64,000 nucleotides of DNA. It comes from Hyphococcus sp. (lineage in GTDB: Bacteria > Pseudomonadota > Alphaproteobacteria > Caulobacterales > Parvularculaceae). Made by a program: the position numbers and the translations under genes. Location of the stretch: contig JANQON010000008.1 in assembly GCA_028289605.1 (NCBI GenBank), positions 1-64,000 on the forward strand. The letters are read 5' to 3'. Positions 1 through 8,924 of this stretch are shown piece after piece (position 1 is the stretch's first letter; every line of letters begins with the position of its first letter). The notes beneath the pieces were generated by a model that was not told the origin of the DNA, made no database searches, and saw nothing but the letters and a program-made list of their open reading frames with translations.

Positions 1-664
1 CCGGCGCGGTCACGCCTTCGATGACGTTTTCGCAGTCGGCGCCGCCCGGCGTGCCGCCGCCGTCGCAGCGGTTGATCGGCGCGCGGCCGAGGATGACCAA
101 GCCGCCCCACTCGCCGATGGCGTTGACGGGATCAGCCTGGGTGCCTTCGAGGTCGGCGCGGCTGGTGAAAACGATCGGCGCGTCTTCTTCGCCGTCCGCG
201 ATGATACGCGAGCCGCGGTTGACGACAATGAAGTCATCGCCGCTTTCGCCGAAGAGCGTCACGCCTTCTTCGATGGTCAGATCCGCGGGGTCGCCGCCTG
301 CGGCGGCGCCGTCGGCGCCGACGTCAACGCCGACATTCACCCGGCCGGCGATACGGTAGGCCACCGGAATGCCGTCGCCGTCATCGTCTTTGAAAGAGAG
401 TGTGGTGTTGGAGAGAAGAGTTCCGGCAATATCGCACACCACCTGGTCCGTTCCCGCCAGGGTAAGCGTTGTTCCGGTCGCAAGGCCTGACGGGCAAGTG
501 TCGCCCGAAACTGCGCCGCCGCCGCCGCCGCCGGTTCCGCCGCCGCCCGGAGGCGTGCCCGGAGACGTCGCGCCCGGAGACGCGATGTCCTCGCCCTGCG
601 TACAAGCGGCGAGCAGGATCGCGGTTCCGCTGGCTAGAAGAAGTGAGCGAAATTTAGATGCCAT
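1..664 (-). CDS. Secreted lipoprotein with predicted beta-helix repeats (C-terminus cut off by window edge)
   Basis: The reading frame starts at an ATG read leftward from 664 and is still open at base 1, so only the first 221 residues are seen. Residues 1-21 form a lipoprotein signal ending in a lipobox (LLAAC, Cys at 21), followed by a Gly/Pro-rich linker (about 28-52) that suggests a flexible tether from a membrane. The rest carries motifs such as LTIEEGVTLFGESGDDFI, GSRIIADG, PIVFTS and GEWGGLVILGRAPIN, which recur in secreted proteins of Bacteroidetes and Proteobacteria thought to fold as parallel beta-helices. The function of that family is not known to me. A possible Pho-type operator lies about 110 bp upstream. 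Confidence 0.8.
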   Translation of the reverse strand, partial: MASKFRSLLLASGTAILLAACTQGEDIASPGATSPGTPPGGGGTGGGGGGAVSGDTCPSGLATGTTLTLAGTDQVVCDIAGTLLSNTTLSFKDDDGDGIPVAYRIAGRVNVGVDVGADGAAAGGDPADLTIEEGVTLFGESGDDFIVVNRGSRIIADGEEDAPIVFTSRADLEGTQADPVNAIGEWGGLVILGRAPINRCDGGGTPGGADCENVIEGVTAP

Positions 665-775
665 TCCCATGAAGATAATCCCCAGTAAAGTTGCTGGCGC
701 AAAAAAAGAACACGTGCGCCGACGGCCCCGCGCCGGACGCTGCGGCGTGCATTAAGTCTGGCGTGTGAACTCTGA

Positions 776-804
776 ATGACGGAAATTTTTCAGTTGTATG
801 ACAA
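776..804 (-). promoter_or_regulatory. Pho-box-like direct repeat upstream of the lipoprotein gene
   Basis: Read on the minus strand, three 7-base units, TTGTCAT, CTGAAAA and CCGTCAT, are separated by exactly 4 bases each, the 11-base period of PhoB operators (consensus CTGTCAT units). The first and third units fit well and the middle unit is degenerate. It lies about 112 bp upstream of the start of the minus-strand lipoprotein. PhoB control is an inference from the pattern alone. Confidence 0.4.
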
Positions 805-996
805 TGATCAGGGTACTGAGGGCGCAATGCTTGCGCACGGACTGCCGCATTCATTTGATGTGGAATGAAAAATCAGGATTGCAGCTAAGCCGAAACCATC
901 CGCAGTGCGGATTTGTTTCCGCAAAATGTCATAAAAAATACACACCGCGGAAAGAATTCGACGACATTTGCGCCTCTTCCGTGACCGACGGTTGAG

Positions 997-1061
997 GGCT
1001 GGCTCCCAGCCTGAAAATCCGGCTAAGCCCGCCGGCGGCCGGCGTTTGGCCGACAAGCCGG
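997..1061 (+). other. GC-rich inverted repeats in the possible rplY leader
   Basis: A perfect 6-bp hairpin with a 3-base loop (GGCTGG, CTC, CCAGCC at 997-1011) is followed by a larger GC-rich inverted repeat whose outer arms are CCGGCT (about 1019) and AGCCGG (about 1056). There is no T-tract, so it is not an obvious terminator. It could be a structured 5' leader of rplY or simply GC-rich spacer. Confidence 0.25.
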
Positions 1062-1212
1062 GGATTCCGGACGTTTTCTTTGGCGAAAGCGGCTTGCCGC
1101 AGGGCGGGCTTTCCTCTATAGACCCGCGCTTATTCACTAATTCCGGGCTGTTCCGGGGCGTTCAAATCGTCCGCCGGACCGGTCCTTTTTGCGTAAGGGA
1201 CGCGATTTCGAG

Positions 1213-1902
1213 ATGGCCGATGTAGACGTTTACTATTGCGAGCCTCGGGCCGACACCGGCGACGGCGGAGCACGCAAGACGCGGCGCGAGGGCTGGATTC
1301 CCGGGGTTCTTTACGGCGGCGGCGAGGATCCGGTCGCCATCCGGCTCAAAGCCAACGAAATCAACAACGCCTACAAGCGCGGCCGTCTGCGCCCGCAGCT
1401 GGCGAAAATCGACGTCCCGGGCGAGGACGGGCAGCAGCCGGTGATTCCCCGCGACGTACAGCTTCATCCCGTAAAAGGCATGCCGGTCCATGTCGACTTC
1501 ATGCGCGTCGACGAAAAAACCCGCATCAATGTCGAGGTTCCAGTCCGGTTCCTGAACGAAGAGGTTTCGCCAGGCTTGAAGCGCGGCGGCGTTTTGAACG
1601 TTGTTCGCCACGCCGTAGAGATTTACGCGCCGGCGACGGCCATTCCCAATCACTTTGACGTTGACGTAGGCGCGCTCGATATCGGTGATGCGGCGCACGC
1701 ATCCGTCATCGACCTGCCCGACGGCGTGGCGCTCGTGACCACGGACCGGGACTTCACCATCGCCACCATCGCCGCGCCGTCCGCGGTGCGCTCCGCCGAT
1801 GACGGCGAGGAGGAAGAAGCCGCCGGCGAAGCAGCTGAAGGTGAAGGCGAAGAAGAAGCCAAGGCCGATGCTGAAAACGGCGACGGCGGCGACAAGGAAT
1901 AG
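1213..1902 (+). CDS. rplY: 50S ribosomal protein L25/general stress protein Ctc
   Basis: This 229-residue protein of the long (Ctc/TL5) bL25 type binds 5S rRNA in the central protuberance of the 50S subunit. The L25 hallmark ARKTRREGWIPGVLYGG is at residues 20-36, and the second beta domain typical of Ctc proteins begins around VHVDFMRVD (about 92-100). The tail after about residue 195 is a run of Glu, Asp and Ala, as is usual in alphaproteobacteria. The ATG at 1213 is chosen over an in-frame TTG at 1189 because AAGGGA at 1195-1200 lies upstream of it and the homologous N-terminus begins here. pth follows 55 bp downstream, the common rplY-pth-ychF order. Confidence 0.95.
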   Translation: MADVDVYYCEPRADTGDGGARKTRREGWIPGVLYGGGEDPVAIRLKANEINNAYKRGRLRPQLAKIDVPGEDGQQPVIPRDVQLHPVKGMPVHVDFMRVDEKTRINVEVPVRFLNEEVSPGLKRGGVLNVVRHAVEIYAPATAIPNHFDVDVGALDIGDAAHASVIDLPDGVALVTTDRDFTIATIAAPSAVRSADDGEEEEAAGEAAEGEGEEEAKADAENGDGGDKE

Positions 1903-1957
1903 CGCTTAGGGCGCGCCGAATTCGCTGCGGCGGCGCTGATTTATTGGAGCGCGACGG

Positions 1958-2680
1958 ATGATTGTCATCGTCGGCCTCGGCAATCCGGGCGAGAAATACG
2001 CCCGGCACCGTCACAATGTCGGCTTCATGGCGGCGGACGCCATCGCCGACGCGCACGACTTCGGGCCCGAACGCAAGAAATTCAACGGCCTCGTCCGGGA
2101 AGGATTCCTGTCCGGCTCCGGCGGTCGGAAAAAGGCGATCACGCTCAAGCCCCTCACCTATATGAACGAGTCTGGTCAGGCGGTGCGGGCGGCAGCCGAT
2201 TTCTACAAGCTGACGCCGGAAGACTTTGTGGTTTTCTACGACGAGCTCGATCTCGCCCCGGGCAAAATCAGGCTGAAAACCGGCGGCGGCGCGGCCGGTC
2301 ACAACGGCATTCGGTCGATAGACGCCCATCTCGGCAATAGTTTCCGCCGCGCCCGCATCGGCATTGGTCATCCGGGCGATAAAGCGAGGGTGAGCGGGCA
2401 TGTGCTCGGCAATTTCGCGAAAGCGGACGCAGATTGGCTGGAGCCGTTGCTCGACGCTGTTGCGAAGGCCGCTCCATTCCTCGCCGACGGCGAAGACCAA
2501 CGCTTCGCCAGCGACGTTGCGCAACGCCTGGCGCCGGCGCGCGCCAAAAAGCCGGCGCGCTCGGAAAGCGCCGAGACGGTGAAACGAGACGCGGCCGAAA
2601 CAGACGGCGAAAGCGCGGCCAATCCATTTGCTGACGCCTTTCAAAAACTGCTAGGCAAAAAGAATCGGGATCAGGACTAA
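1958..2680 (+). CDS. pth: Peptidyl-tRNA hydrolase
   Basis: Pth cleaves the ester bond of peptidyl-tRNAs released early from ribosomes, recycling tRNA in the cytosol. The family signature GLGNPGEKYARHRHNVGF spans residues 6-23 and includes the catalytic His (H19). The other active-site positions are present: Asn in LTYMNESGQ (N70), Asp in FYDELDL (about 95) and Asn in GHNGIRS (about 116). The core ends near residue 190. About 50 residues of charged, low-complexity tail follow, a common extension in alphaproteobacterial Pth. The stop codon overlaps the ychF start in TAATG, so the two are translationally linked. Confidence 0.96.
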   Translation: MIVIVGLGNPGEKYARHRHNVGFMAADAIADAHDFGPERKKFNGLVREGFLSGSGGRKKAITLKPLTYMNESGQAVRAAADFYKLTPEDFVVFYDELDLAPGKIRLKTGGGAAGHNGIRSIDAHLGNSFRRARIGIGHPGDKARVSGHVLGNFAKADADWLEPLLDAVAKAAPFLADGEDQRFASDVAQRLAPARAKKPARSESAETVKRDAAETDGESAANPFADAFQKLLGKKNRDQD

Positions 2681-3777
2681 TGGGCTTTAAATGCGGCATC
2701 GTCGGCTTGCCAAATGTCGGCAAATCGACGCTTTTCAACGCGCTGACCAAGACAGCGGCGGCGCAAGCGGCGAACTATCCGTTTTGCACGATCGAGCCGA
2801 ATGTCGGCGATGTCGCCGTGCCGGAACCGCGCATTGCGAAACTGGCGGACATTGCGAAGTCAGCGGAAATCATTCCCGCCCGCATGCAGTTTGTCGACAT
2901 CGCCGGCCTCGTCAAAGGCGCTTCTCAGGGTGAAGGTCTCGGCAATCAGTTTCTGGCGAATATCCGCGAGGTGGACGCCGTCGCATACGTGCTGCGGTGT
3001 TTTGAGGACGACGATGTCACCCATGTTTCCAACAAAATCGACCCAATCGCGGATTTCGACATTGTCGAAACGGAGTTGATGCTCGCCGACCTGGAAAGCC
3101 TGGAGAAACGGCGCGCCAACCTCGAAAAGAAGGCAAAGGGCCAGGACAAGGAGGCCAAGGCGGCGTTGGTGCTCGTGGACGTGGCGCTCGAAGTGCTGCG
3201 CGAGGGCCGCCCCGCGCGCAGCGTCGACATCGACGACGATCAGCGCAAAGACTGGAAAGCGCTGCAGCTCTTGACGGCGAAACCGGTGCTTTTTGTCGCC
3301 AATGTCGACGAGGACTCAGCCGCCGACGGCAACGCCCATTCAACACGAGTGGAGGAAAAAGCCGCCGAAGAGGGCGCCGCCGCCGTTGTGATCTCCGCGA
3401 AAATCGAATCGGAGCTCGCGCAGCTCAGCGACGACGAACAGGCTGAGTATCTCGAGACCCTGGGCCTTGAGGAGCCAGGCTTAAATCGCCTCATTCACAC
3501 CGGCTATCGCCTGCTCGATCTGCAAACCTATTTCACGGCCGGACCGAAGGAGTCGCGGGCGTGGACTATTCCCCGCGGCGCGACGGCGCCGCAGGCCGCC
3601 GGCGTCATTCATACAGATTTCGAAACCGGCTTCATTCGCGCCGAGACGATTTCCTATGACGACTACATCGCCTGCGGCGGCGAACAGGGCGCCAAGGAGG
3701 CGGGAAAAATGCGCCTGGAAGGCAAGGATTACGTCGTCGCCGACGGCGACGTCATGCATTTCCGGTTTAATACCTAG
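2680..3777 (+). CDS. ychF: Redox-regulated ATPase/GTP-binding protein YchF (Obg family)
   Basis: YchF is a ribosome-associated P-loop NTPase that prefers ATP to GTP and is linked to stress responses and translation. The G1 loop GLPNVGKST is near the N-terminus (residues 9-17) and the G3 motif DIAGLVKGAS follows. The usual NKxD guanine-specificity motif is replaced (FVANVDED), as in true YchF proteins. A C-terminal TGS domain is seen around TYFTAGPKESRAWTIPRG. The length of 365 residues is normal. The frame starts one base inside the pth stop and ends overlapping, tail to tail, the next gene on the other strand. Confidence 0.96.
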   Translation: MGFKCGIVGLPNVGKSTLFNALTKTAAAQAANYPFCTIEPNVGDVAVPEPRIAKLADIAKSAEIIPARMQFVDIAGLVKGASQGEGLGNQFLANIREVDAVAYVLRCFEDDDVTHVSNKIDPIADFDIVETELMLADLESLEKRRANLEKKAKGQDKEAKAALVLVDVALEVLREGRPARSVDIDDDQRKDWKALQLLTAKPVLFVANVDEDSAADGNAHSTRVEEKAAEEGAAAVVISAKIESELAQLSDDEQAEYLETLGLEEPGLNRLIHTGYRLLDLQTYFTAGPKESRAWTIPRGATAPQAAGVIHTDFETGFIRAETISYDDYIACGGEQGAKEAGKMRLEGKDYVVADGDVMHFRFNT

Positions 3778-4298
3778 TTTTGATCAGACAGCGCGCGGTT
3801 CAGGTCAAACAGTTCCTGATACGGATCATAATTGTCATAATACGGGCTTGACGGAAATCCGTCGTAAGTCTGCGCGCCGTCTTTCAGGATTAGATCGCCT
3901 TCGTCATTTGATGGATCAAAGTCGCTGATCCGCGGCGGCGCCGACAAGGGATGAAGCGGCCCGAAATATGTCCACCCCTCCCCATTGAAATAAAAGAAGC
4001 CATCGACGCGGAACGCGGGAAAACCGTTCGGCCAGATTTCAAGCAGGCACTCATAGCCATTGCGATAGCTCTCCGCGCCGTTGACCATTCTGACCCGCCA
4101 ATTCGTGCGACGCTGACACTGTTCGAGCGTTACGTCAGCTGGATACTCCGCCTCCGGACGGTGCGCATAGGCGTCAACCTGCTTGCCGTTATAGGACCAA
4201 TAATCGATCATCCGCTGCTGCACCGCGTCCAGCGCATCGCGGTGATCTGGCGCGCCGTAGGCGACAACGCCGGCGGCGATGGCGATTAGCACGTTCAT
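3774..4298 (-). CDS. Hypothetical secreted protein
   Basis: This 174-residue protein has a short hydrophobic N-terminus (MNVLIAIAAGVVAYGA) that could be a signal peptide. The mature part is rich in Tyr, Trp, Pro and Asp, with two cysteines (in LEQCQRR and YECLLE) that could form a disulfide. Nothing in it matches a family I know. It is convergent with ychF and the two stop codons overlap by 4 bp. The compact arrangement and long open frame with a plausible signal support a real gene. Confidence 0.65.
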   Translation of the reverse strand: MNVLIAIAAGVVAYGAPDHRDALDAVQQRMIDYWSYNGKQVDAYAHRPEAEYPADVTLEQCQRRTNWRVRMVNGAESYRNGYECLLEIWPNGFPAFRVDGFFYFNGEGWTYFGPLHPLSAPPRISDFDPSNDEGDLILKDGAQTYDGFPSSPYYDNYDPYQELFDLNRALSDQN

Positions 4299-4386
4299 AA
4301 CAGGCCGGTCCTCATCTGAACCGGCCTAGCAGCGATACGCTTAACGCTTTCTTACGTCCTTGGACCGATCCCGCCGCAGCGGCGTC

Positions 4387-5268
4387 TCAGCGCGACAAAA
4401 ATCGCCCGGCGACAGCGTCCAAGCGCGCCGCCATCGCAGGATCGCGCGCTTCCGGAGATGTGATCACGGCAAAGTCGAGCATGGTTTCAACGCCAAGGGG
4501 AGACGGCGTCCGGACCGGCCCCAGGCGCCCCGCCAGCGCCGGTATCAAACGCGCGGCGTTCCCTGAGTTGGATTTCATGACCTCGAGCACTTTTGCGACT
4601 TCCACCGGGCCTTCATGCTCGCGCCAACAATCATAGTCCGTGACCATGGCGACGCTTGCGTAAGGCAGCTCCGCTTCGCGCGCGAGCTTCGCTTCCGGCA
4701 TATTGGTCATGCCGATCACGTCGCAGCCCCATGACTGATAAAGCCGGGACTCAGCCAGGGAAGAAAACTGCGGGCCGTTGATGGCGATGTAGGTTCCGCC
4801 AAGGGTGTGCGGGATTTTCAATTCGCCGCAAACGGACGCCGCCGCTTCCTGAAGCGCCGGACAAACCGGATGCGCCATCGAAACATGGGCGACGAAGCCG
4901 GGGCCGAAAAAGCTGCTCTCTCGGCCATTTGTGCGATCGATAAACTGATCGACAAGGACAAATGTTCCTGGGCTTAAGTCTTCGCGGAACGATCCGCAGG
5001 CTGAGAGCGAAATGACGTCGGTGACGCCGACTCGCTTCAAGGCGTCAATGTTGGCGCGGTAATTTACGTCGCTGGGGGGAATGCGATGACCCGGCCCGTG
5101 ACGTGAGAGAAAAACAACCTCAACGCCGTTCATGACGCCGCGCTTCAGGACGTCCGACGGCGCGCCCCATGGCGTTTTAGTATGGAGGTCTTCTGCGTCC
5201 TGCAGGGCCTCGGCCTTGTACACGCCGGACCCGCCAATAACGCCGAGAACGCGTTTCGTAGTTTGCAT
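4387..5268 (-). CDS. mtnP: S-methyl-5'-thioadenosine phosphorylase
   Basis: MtnP splits 5'-methylthioadenosine with phosphate into adenine and methylthioribose-1-phosphate, the first step of methionine salvage. The 293-residue protein begins with the phosphate-binding GVIGGSGVY motif and has SLSACGSFREDLSPGTFVL and INGPQFSSLAESRLY. The base-specificity motif is MVTDYDCW, with the Asp that marks MTA phosphorylases as opposed to guanosine-type PNPs. It lies 21 bp downstream of glpK on the same strand and is probably cotranscribed with it. Confidence 0.93.
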   Translation of the reverse strand: MQTTKRVLGVIGGSGVYKAEALQDAEDLHTKTPWGAPSDVLKRGVMNGVEVVFLSRHGPGHRIPPSDVNYRANIDALKRVGVTDVISLSACGSFREDLSPGTFVLVDQFIDRTNGRESSFFGPGFVAHVSMAHPVCPALQEAAASVCGELKIPHTLGGTYIAINGPQFSSLAESRLYQSWGCDVIGMTNMPEAKLAREAELPYASVAMVTDYDCWREHEGPVEVAKVLEVMKSNSGNAARLIPALAGRLGPVRTPSPLGVETMLDFAVITSPEARDPAMAARLDAVAGRFLSR

Positions 5269-5289
5269 GTGACTGCTACCCGCTTGCGG

Positions 5290-6783
5290 TTACGCCGGCG
5301 CCAGGGTGCGGGCGAGCGCCTTTTTCCATCCGCTGAGCGCGGCGTTGCGCGTTTCCGGCGCCATCGCCGGCTGAAACCGCGCATCCAGCTGGCGGTGGTC
5401 GGCGATGTCGGACAAGTCCTGGTAGACGCCGGCTTGCAGGCCCGCGAGCGCGGCCGCACCCAGCGCCGTAGTCTCCAGAACTTTCGGCCGCTCGACAGAG
5501 ATATCAAGAATGTCCGCCAGGAACTGCATGACCCAGTCGTTTGCGACCATGCCCCCGTCGACCCGAAGGGACTGGGCGCTGACGCCGTCGGCGGCGATCG
5601 CGGTCATGAGATCCGCCGTCTGGTATACGACGGATTCAAGCGCGGCGCGCGCCAGCGCCGCCCTGCCCGCGCCGCGGGTAAGCCCATAAATGGCCCCGCG
5701 CGCTTCGGGCGCCCAATGCGGCGCCCCAAGCCCGGTGAACGCGGGCACCAGATAAACGCCGTTGTTTGAATCCAGGCTCTCTGCAAGCGCCGCCGTCTCA
5801 GCGGCGTCTTTGATGATCCCGAGTTCGTCGCGCAGCCACTGAACCGCGGCCCCGGCGACGAAGATCGACCCCTCCAGCGCGTATGTCGTCTCGCCGTTCA
5901 AACGCCATGCGATTGTCGACAGCAATTTGTTGCCAGACGCAACCGGCATCCCGCCGGTGTTCACCAGCACGAAACACCCCGTGCCGTAGGTGCTCTTGAT
6001 ATCGCCCTTCTCAAAACACGCCTGTCCGAACGCCGCCGCTTGCTGATCGCCGGCGACGCCGTAAATGGGCACCGGACGGCCGAACAACTCCGGATCCGTT
6101 GTTCCGAAATCGGCCGCGCTGTCGCGGACTTCCGGCAAGACCGCCGACGGTACGTTGAACATGGTCAACAACGCGTCGTCCCATTCATTGTCGTGAATGT
6201 TGTAAAGGCTCGTTCGGCTGGCGTTGGTGACGTCAGTGACGTGGGCGTTTCCGCCGGTGAGCCGCCAGATCACGAAACTGTCGACCGTGCCGAAGGCGAG
6301 ATCACCCTGCTCCGCGCGCGCGCGGGCGCCGTCGACCTCATCCAGAATCCAGGCCGCCTTGGTCGCGGAAAAATAGGGATCGAGCAAAAGGCCCGTCCGC
6401 GCCGTTACATGGGCTTCTTGGCCTTCTGATTTGAGCGCGGCGCACCGGTCGGCGGTACGGCGATCCTGCCAAACGATAGCGTTGTAAATCGGCTTGCCGT
6501 CCGCGCGATCCCAGATGAGCGTTGTTTCTCGCTGGTTGGTGACGCCGATAGCGGCGATTTCTCCAATTTCTTCTGCTTTGGCGAAAGCCTCGCGGGCGGT
6601 GTCCAGCGTCGTGCGCCAGATGTCCTCCGGGTCGTGTTCGACCTGGCCCTCCGCCGGATAGTGTTGCGGAAACTCCTGCTGCGCAGAAACGATAATGCGC
6701 CCCGCGCGATCAAAAACGATGGCGCGGCTCGAGGTCGTGCCTTGGTCGATGGCGAGAATGAAGGGCGATTCAAATTCGGTCAT
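5290..6783 (-). CDS. glpK: Glycerol kinase
   Basis: Glycerol kinase phosphorylates glycerol to sn-glycerol-3-phosphate using ATP. The 497-residue length matches the family. FGGY-kinase motifs are clear: [13 protein letters not shown] near the N-terminus, GVTNQRETT, the adenine and phosphate motifs [11 protein letters not shown] and [14 protein letters not shown], and the C-terminal [16 protein letters not shown]. There is no glpF or glpD next to it in this window. mtnP follows after 21 bp, and hemF lies 87 bp upstream on the same strand. Confidence 0.96.
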   Translation of the reverse strand: MTEFESPFILAIDQGTTSSRAIVFDRAGRIIVSAQQEFPQHYPAEGQVEHDPEDIWRTTLDTAREAFAKAEEIGEIAAIGVTNQRETTLIWDRADGKPIYNAIVWQDRRTADRCAALKSEGQEAHVTARTGLLLDPYFSATKAAWILDEVDGARARAEQGDLAFGTVDSFVIWRLTGGNAHVTDVTNASRTSLYNIHDNEWDDALLTMFNVPSAVLPEVRDSAADFGTTDPELFGRPVPIYGVAGDQQAAAFGQACFEKGDIKSTYGTGCFVLVNTGGMPVASGNKLLSTIAWRLNGETTYALEGSIFVAGAAVQWLRDELGIIKDAAETAALAESLDSNNGVYLVPAFTGLGAPHWAPEARGAIYGLTRGAGRAALARAALESVVYQTADLMTAIAADGVSAQSLRVDGGMVANDWVMQFLADILDISVERPKVLETTALGAAALAGLQAGVYQDLSDIADHRQLDARFQPAMAPETRNAALSGWKKALARTLAPA

Positions 6784-6870
6784 GGTCTTTGTTTCTGTTG
6801 ATTCACGAACAAGGTTTTACGGGCAACCGCACCCAAGGGGAATCGTCGGACGCGCAGGAAAAACTGTTCT

Positions 6871-7746
6871 CTAAGGCCACTTCGCTTCAGGCGGCAGCGA
6901 AGACAGAATGGACGCTACATTGCCGCCCGTTTTCAGTCCGAATGTCGTACCCCGATCATAGAGCAGATTGAATTCGGCGTAGCGACCCCGCTGCACCAGC
7001 TGCTCCTCGCGATCGTCATCCGTCCACGGCGTCGACGCTCGTTTGTCCACGAGCTGAGGATAAATTTCAAGAAACGCGCGACCGACGTCTTTGGTAAATG
7101 CGAAATCGGCGTCCCAGTCGCCGGTGTCGTGCCGGTCGTAAAAAATCCCGCCAACCCCGCGCGGCTCGTTGCGGTGCGGCAGCCAGAAATATTCATCGCA
7201 CCACTCTTTGAACCTCGCGAAAAACCCCGGGTCATGCTTATCGCAAGCCGACTGCATGGCGGACTGGAACGTTTTCGCGTCTTCATGATCGGCCGTTCTA
7301 TAGGCCGGATGCATCGGGTTCAGATCGCCGCCGCCGCCAAACCAGCACTTCGTGGTGACGATCATGCGCGTGTTCATGTGCCCAGCAGGCGCATGAGGGT
7401 TTTTGGGATGAGCAATCAGCGAAACGCCGCTGGCCCAGAAACGCGGATCTTCCTCGGCTCCGGGAATCTGGCGGCGGAATTCCTCGGAGAATTCGCCGTA
7501 AACGGTCGACGTATGGATCCCCGCTTTCTCAAAGACCCGTCCATTGAGCATCGACATGACGCCGCCGCCCTGGTCTTTGTCGCCGTCGCCGCGGCGCCAG
7601 GGGGTGCGTTCAAATCGACCGGCGGGTGCGTCGGCGTATAGACCGCCTGCGCCGTCTTCCACGTCTTCGAAGGCTTTCACCAGGTCGTCGCGCAGCGCTT
7701 CGAACCATGCTTTGGCGGCGCTTTTCTTCTCTTCCATCGATGTCAT
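6871..7746 (-). CDS. hemF: Oxygen-dependent coproporphyrinogen III oxidase
   Basis: HemF oxidatively decarboxylates coproporphyrinogen III to protoporphyrinogen IX using O2 in aerobic heme synthesis. The protein starting at the ATG read from 7746 has 291 residues. The frame is open to 7866, but the extra 40 residues look non-coding and would cover the intergenic palindrome. Diagnostic segments are RGGG-like [29 protein letters not shown] and the signature [15 protein letters not shown], followed by [18 protein letters not shown] near the C-terminus. The gene is divergent from the phasin genes. Confidence 0.95.
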   Translation of the reverse strand: MTSMEEKKSAAKAWFEALRDDLVKAFEDVEDGAGGLYADAPAGRFERTPWRRGDGDKDQGGGVMSMLNGRVFEKAGIHTSTVYGEFSEEFRRQIPGAEEDPRFWASGVSLIAHPKNPHAPAGHMNTRMIVTTKCWFGGGGDLNPMHPAYRTADHEDAKTFQSAMQSACDKHDPGFFARFKEWCDEYFWLPHRNEPRGVGGIFYDRHDTGDWDADFAFTKDVGRAFLEIYPQLVDKRASTPWTDDDREEQLVQRGRYAEFNLLYDRGTTFGLKTGGNVASILSSLPPEAKWP

Positions 7747-7822
7747 GGTGACGACTTGGCCCGGTCTGCGGTGTTCGTCAATGGAGCAATGCCAGGCCAG
7801 ACCTGTTTTTGTTTTGTTCTCC

Positions 7823-7861
7823 CGCCCAAATCTTATTTTGTGCGGCGCAAAAATTTGGGCG
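7823..7861. promoter_or_regulatory. Nested palindrome between divergent hemF and phasin genes
   Basis: Outer arms CGCCCAAAT (7823-7831) and ATTTGGGCG (7853-7861) are a perfect 9-bp inverted repeat enclosing a second, imperfect palindrome, TTTTGTGCGGCGCAAAA. The element lies near the middle of the 220-bp gap between the two start codons. It could be an operator for one or both genes, for example a PhaR-type TGC-rich site for the phasin side. The factor is unknown and this is an inference from symmetry and position. Confidence 0.5.
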
Positions 7862-7966
7862 AACATTCTAATTTGCCGTCCTATCTAGTGCACACAGCCA
7901 AGGAACATCGCCTTGCCGGCGGCCCGACGCGGTCCCGGCGAGCCCAGCACAGGAAAGGAGCATCCC

Positions 7967-8341
7967 ATGGCCAAGAAAACTGAAACGATCCAACTGACCC
8001 CGCGTGAAGCGATCCGCAAGGGATGGCTTGCCTATCTCGGCGTTTACGGCGCTGCTTACGAGCGCGCGAACGAAATCCTCACCGGCAAAGGCGCGGATAT
8101 GTTCGAAGACTTCGTCGCCAAAGGCGAAAAAGTCGAAACCCAGGCGCAAGACGCCATCGCCGACATGCGCGAACGGGCTCAGAATGTATACGGCGACCGC
8201 TTTGACGGCATCCGCAACCTCTTCCCGAGCGCCCGCAAAGGCCGCGTCGAAGAGCTCGAAGCTGAAATTGAAGCGCTGAACAAAAAAGTCGCCGCGCTGA
8301 GCAAAAAGAAAACCGCCAAACGCGCGCGCAAAGCCGCATAA
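7967..8341 (+). CDS. Phasin family protein (PhaF/PhaI type)
   Basis: This small 124-residue protein belongs to the poly(hydroxyalkanoate) granule-associated family. It starts at the ATG after a strong Shine-Dalgarno AGGAAAGGAG (7951-7960). The N-terminal half has the family pattern IRKGWLAYLGVYGAAYERAN followed by FEDFVAKGEKVE. The C-terminal half is predicted helical, with a heptad stretch (EELEAEIEALNKKVAAL) and a Lys/Ala-rich end like the basic tail of PhaF. It would coat PHA granules. A second, related gene follows 143 bp downstream. No PHA synthase is in the window. Confidence 0.85.
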   Translation: MAKKTETIQLTPREAIRKGWLAYLGVYGAAYERANEILTGKGADMFEDFVAKGEKVETQAQDAIADMRERAQNVYGDRFDGIRNLFPSARKGRVEELEAEIEALNKKVAALSKKKTAKRARKAA

Positions 8342-8373
8342 GGTTTTGGTCCGAACTTAGAGTTGCGTAACGG

Positions 8374-8405
8374 ACGGGACGTCGGCCCATTGGCCTGCGT
8401 CCCGT
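8374..8405 (+). terminator. Strong hairpin between the two phasin genes
   Basis: ACGGGACG (8374-8381) pairs perfectly with CGTCCCGT (8398-8405). Inside, GGCC-CATT-GGCC adds four more pairs after a 2x2 internal loop. Only three T residues follow, so it could be a weak intrinsic terminator, an attenuator or an mRNA-stabilising stem that sets the ratio of the two phasins. Confidence 0.5.
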
Positions 8406-8483
8406 TTGCGTATCGGGTAATCATTGGCCGCCGCGCCAAATACCGCCATACTGGCGGCGGCGGCCGCAGCGAGGATTTTGACG

Positions 8484-8915
8484 ATGGCCAAGAAAAAGGG
8501 ACTGACGACACAACCATCCGGACCGGACATGGCCCGCAAAATCTGGTTGGCCGGCATCGGCGCCTATGGGCGCGCGTTCTCCGAAGCGCAAGAATCGCTG
8601 GCGAAAGTCAGCGAAGACACGACCAAGGTATTCGAAGACCTCGTCGCGCGCGGCGAAGAAATCGAAGACACCGTTGAATCAAAGGGGCGCGAATTGGCCA
8701 AACGCGTCAGGTCTCCGGCGTTCTCTATGGAAGACCGCATAAAGGAAATGCGCGAACGGCTCCACCTCAACGTCGGCGGTGAGGACGATAGGCGCCTCTC
8801 AGACGTCGAAGAGCGCCTTGCCAGGATCGAAGACAAGCTCGATCAGCTCCTCGCTGCGGGCGGCGCGCGCAAAAGCCCGGCCAAGAGAAAAACATCCAAA
8901 AAGTCTGCAAGCTGA
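8484..8915 (+). CDS. Second phasin family protein (PhaF/PhaI type)
   Basis: This 143-residue paralogue of the preceding gene shares the layout ARKIWLAGIGAYGRAFSEAQ followed by VFEDLVARGEEIE, which aligns with GWLAYLGVYGAAYERANE and FEDFVAKGEKVE in its neighbour. A C-terminal coiled-coil segment (DVEERLARIEDKLDQLL) and a Lys/Ser-rich basic tail suggest DNA or granule binding as in PhaF. The ATG at 8484 (GAGG upstream at 8471) is chosen over an in-frame start at 8424 whose extra Ala-rich residues overlap the hairpin region. The TetR gene follows 9 bp downstream, so the two are cotranscribed. Confidence 0.85.
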   Translation: MAKKKGLTTQPSGPDMARKIWLAGIGAYGRAFSEAQESLAKVSEDTTKVFEDLVARGEEIEDTVESKGRELAKRVRSPAFSMEDRIKEMRERLHLNVGGEDDRRLSDVEERLARIEDKLDQLLAAGGARKSPAKRKTSKKSAS

Positions 8916-8924
8916 TAATTCTGA

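Larger units (their letters stand above)
665..1212. other. 548-bp intergenic region between divergent genes
   Basis: This region separates the leftward lipoprotein from rightward rplY. No open frame in it has a credible start or protein family. It holds a three-unit repeat resembling a Pho box (776-804) on the lipoprotein side and a GC-rich set of inverted repeats (997-1061) on the rplY side. It must carry the promoters of both genes, but I could not pick a convincing -35/-10 pair. Confidence 0.5.

Noticed and set aside
1754..2644. Open frame of 296 codons on the minus strand
   Set aside because: It covers parts of rplY and pth on the other strand and codes an Arg-rich product with no recognisable motif.
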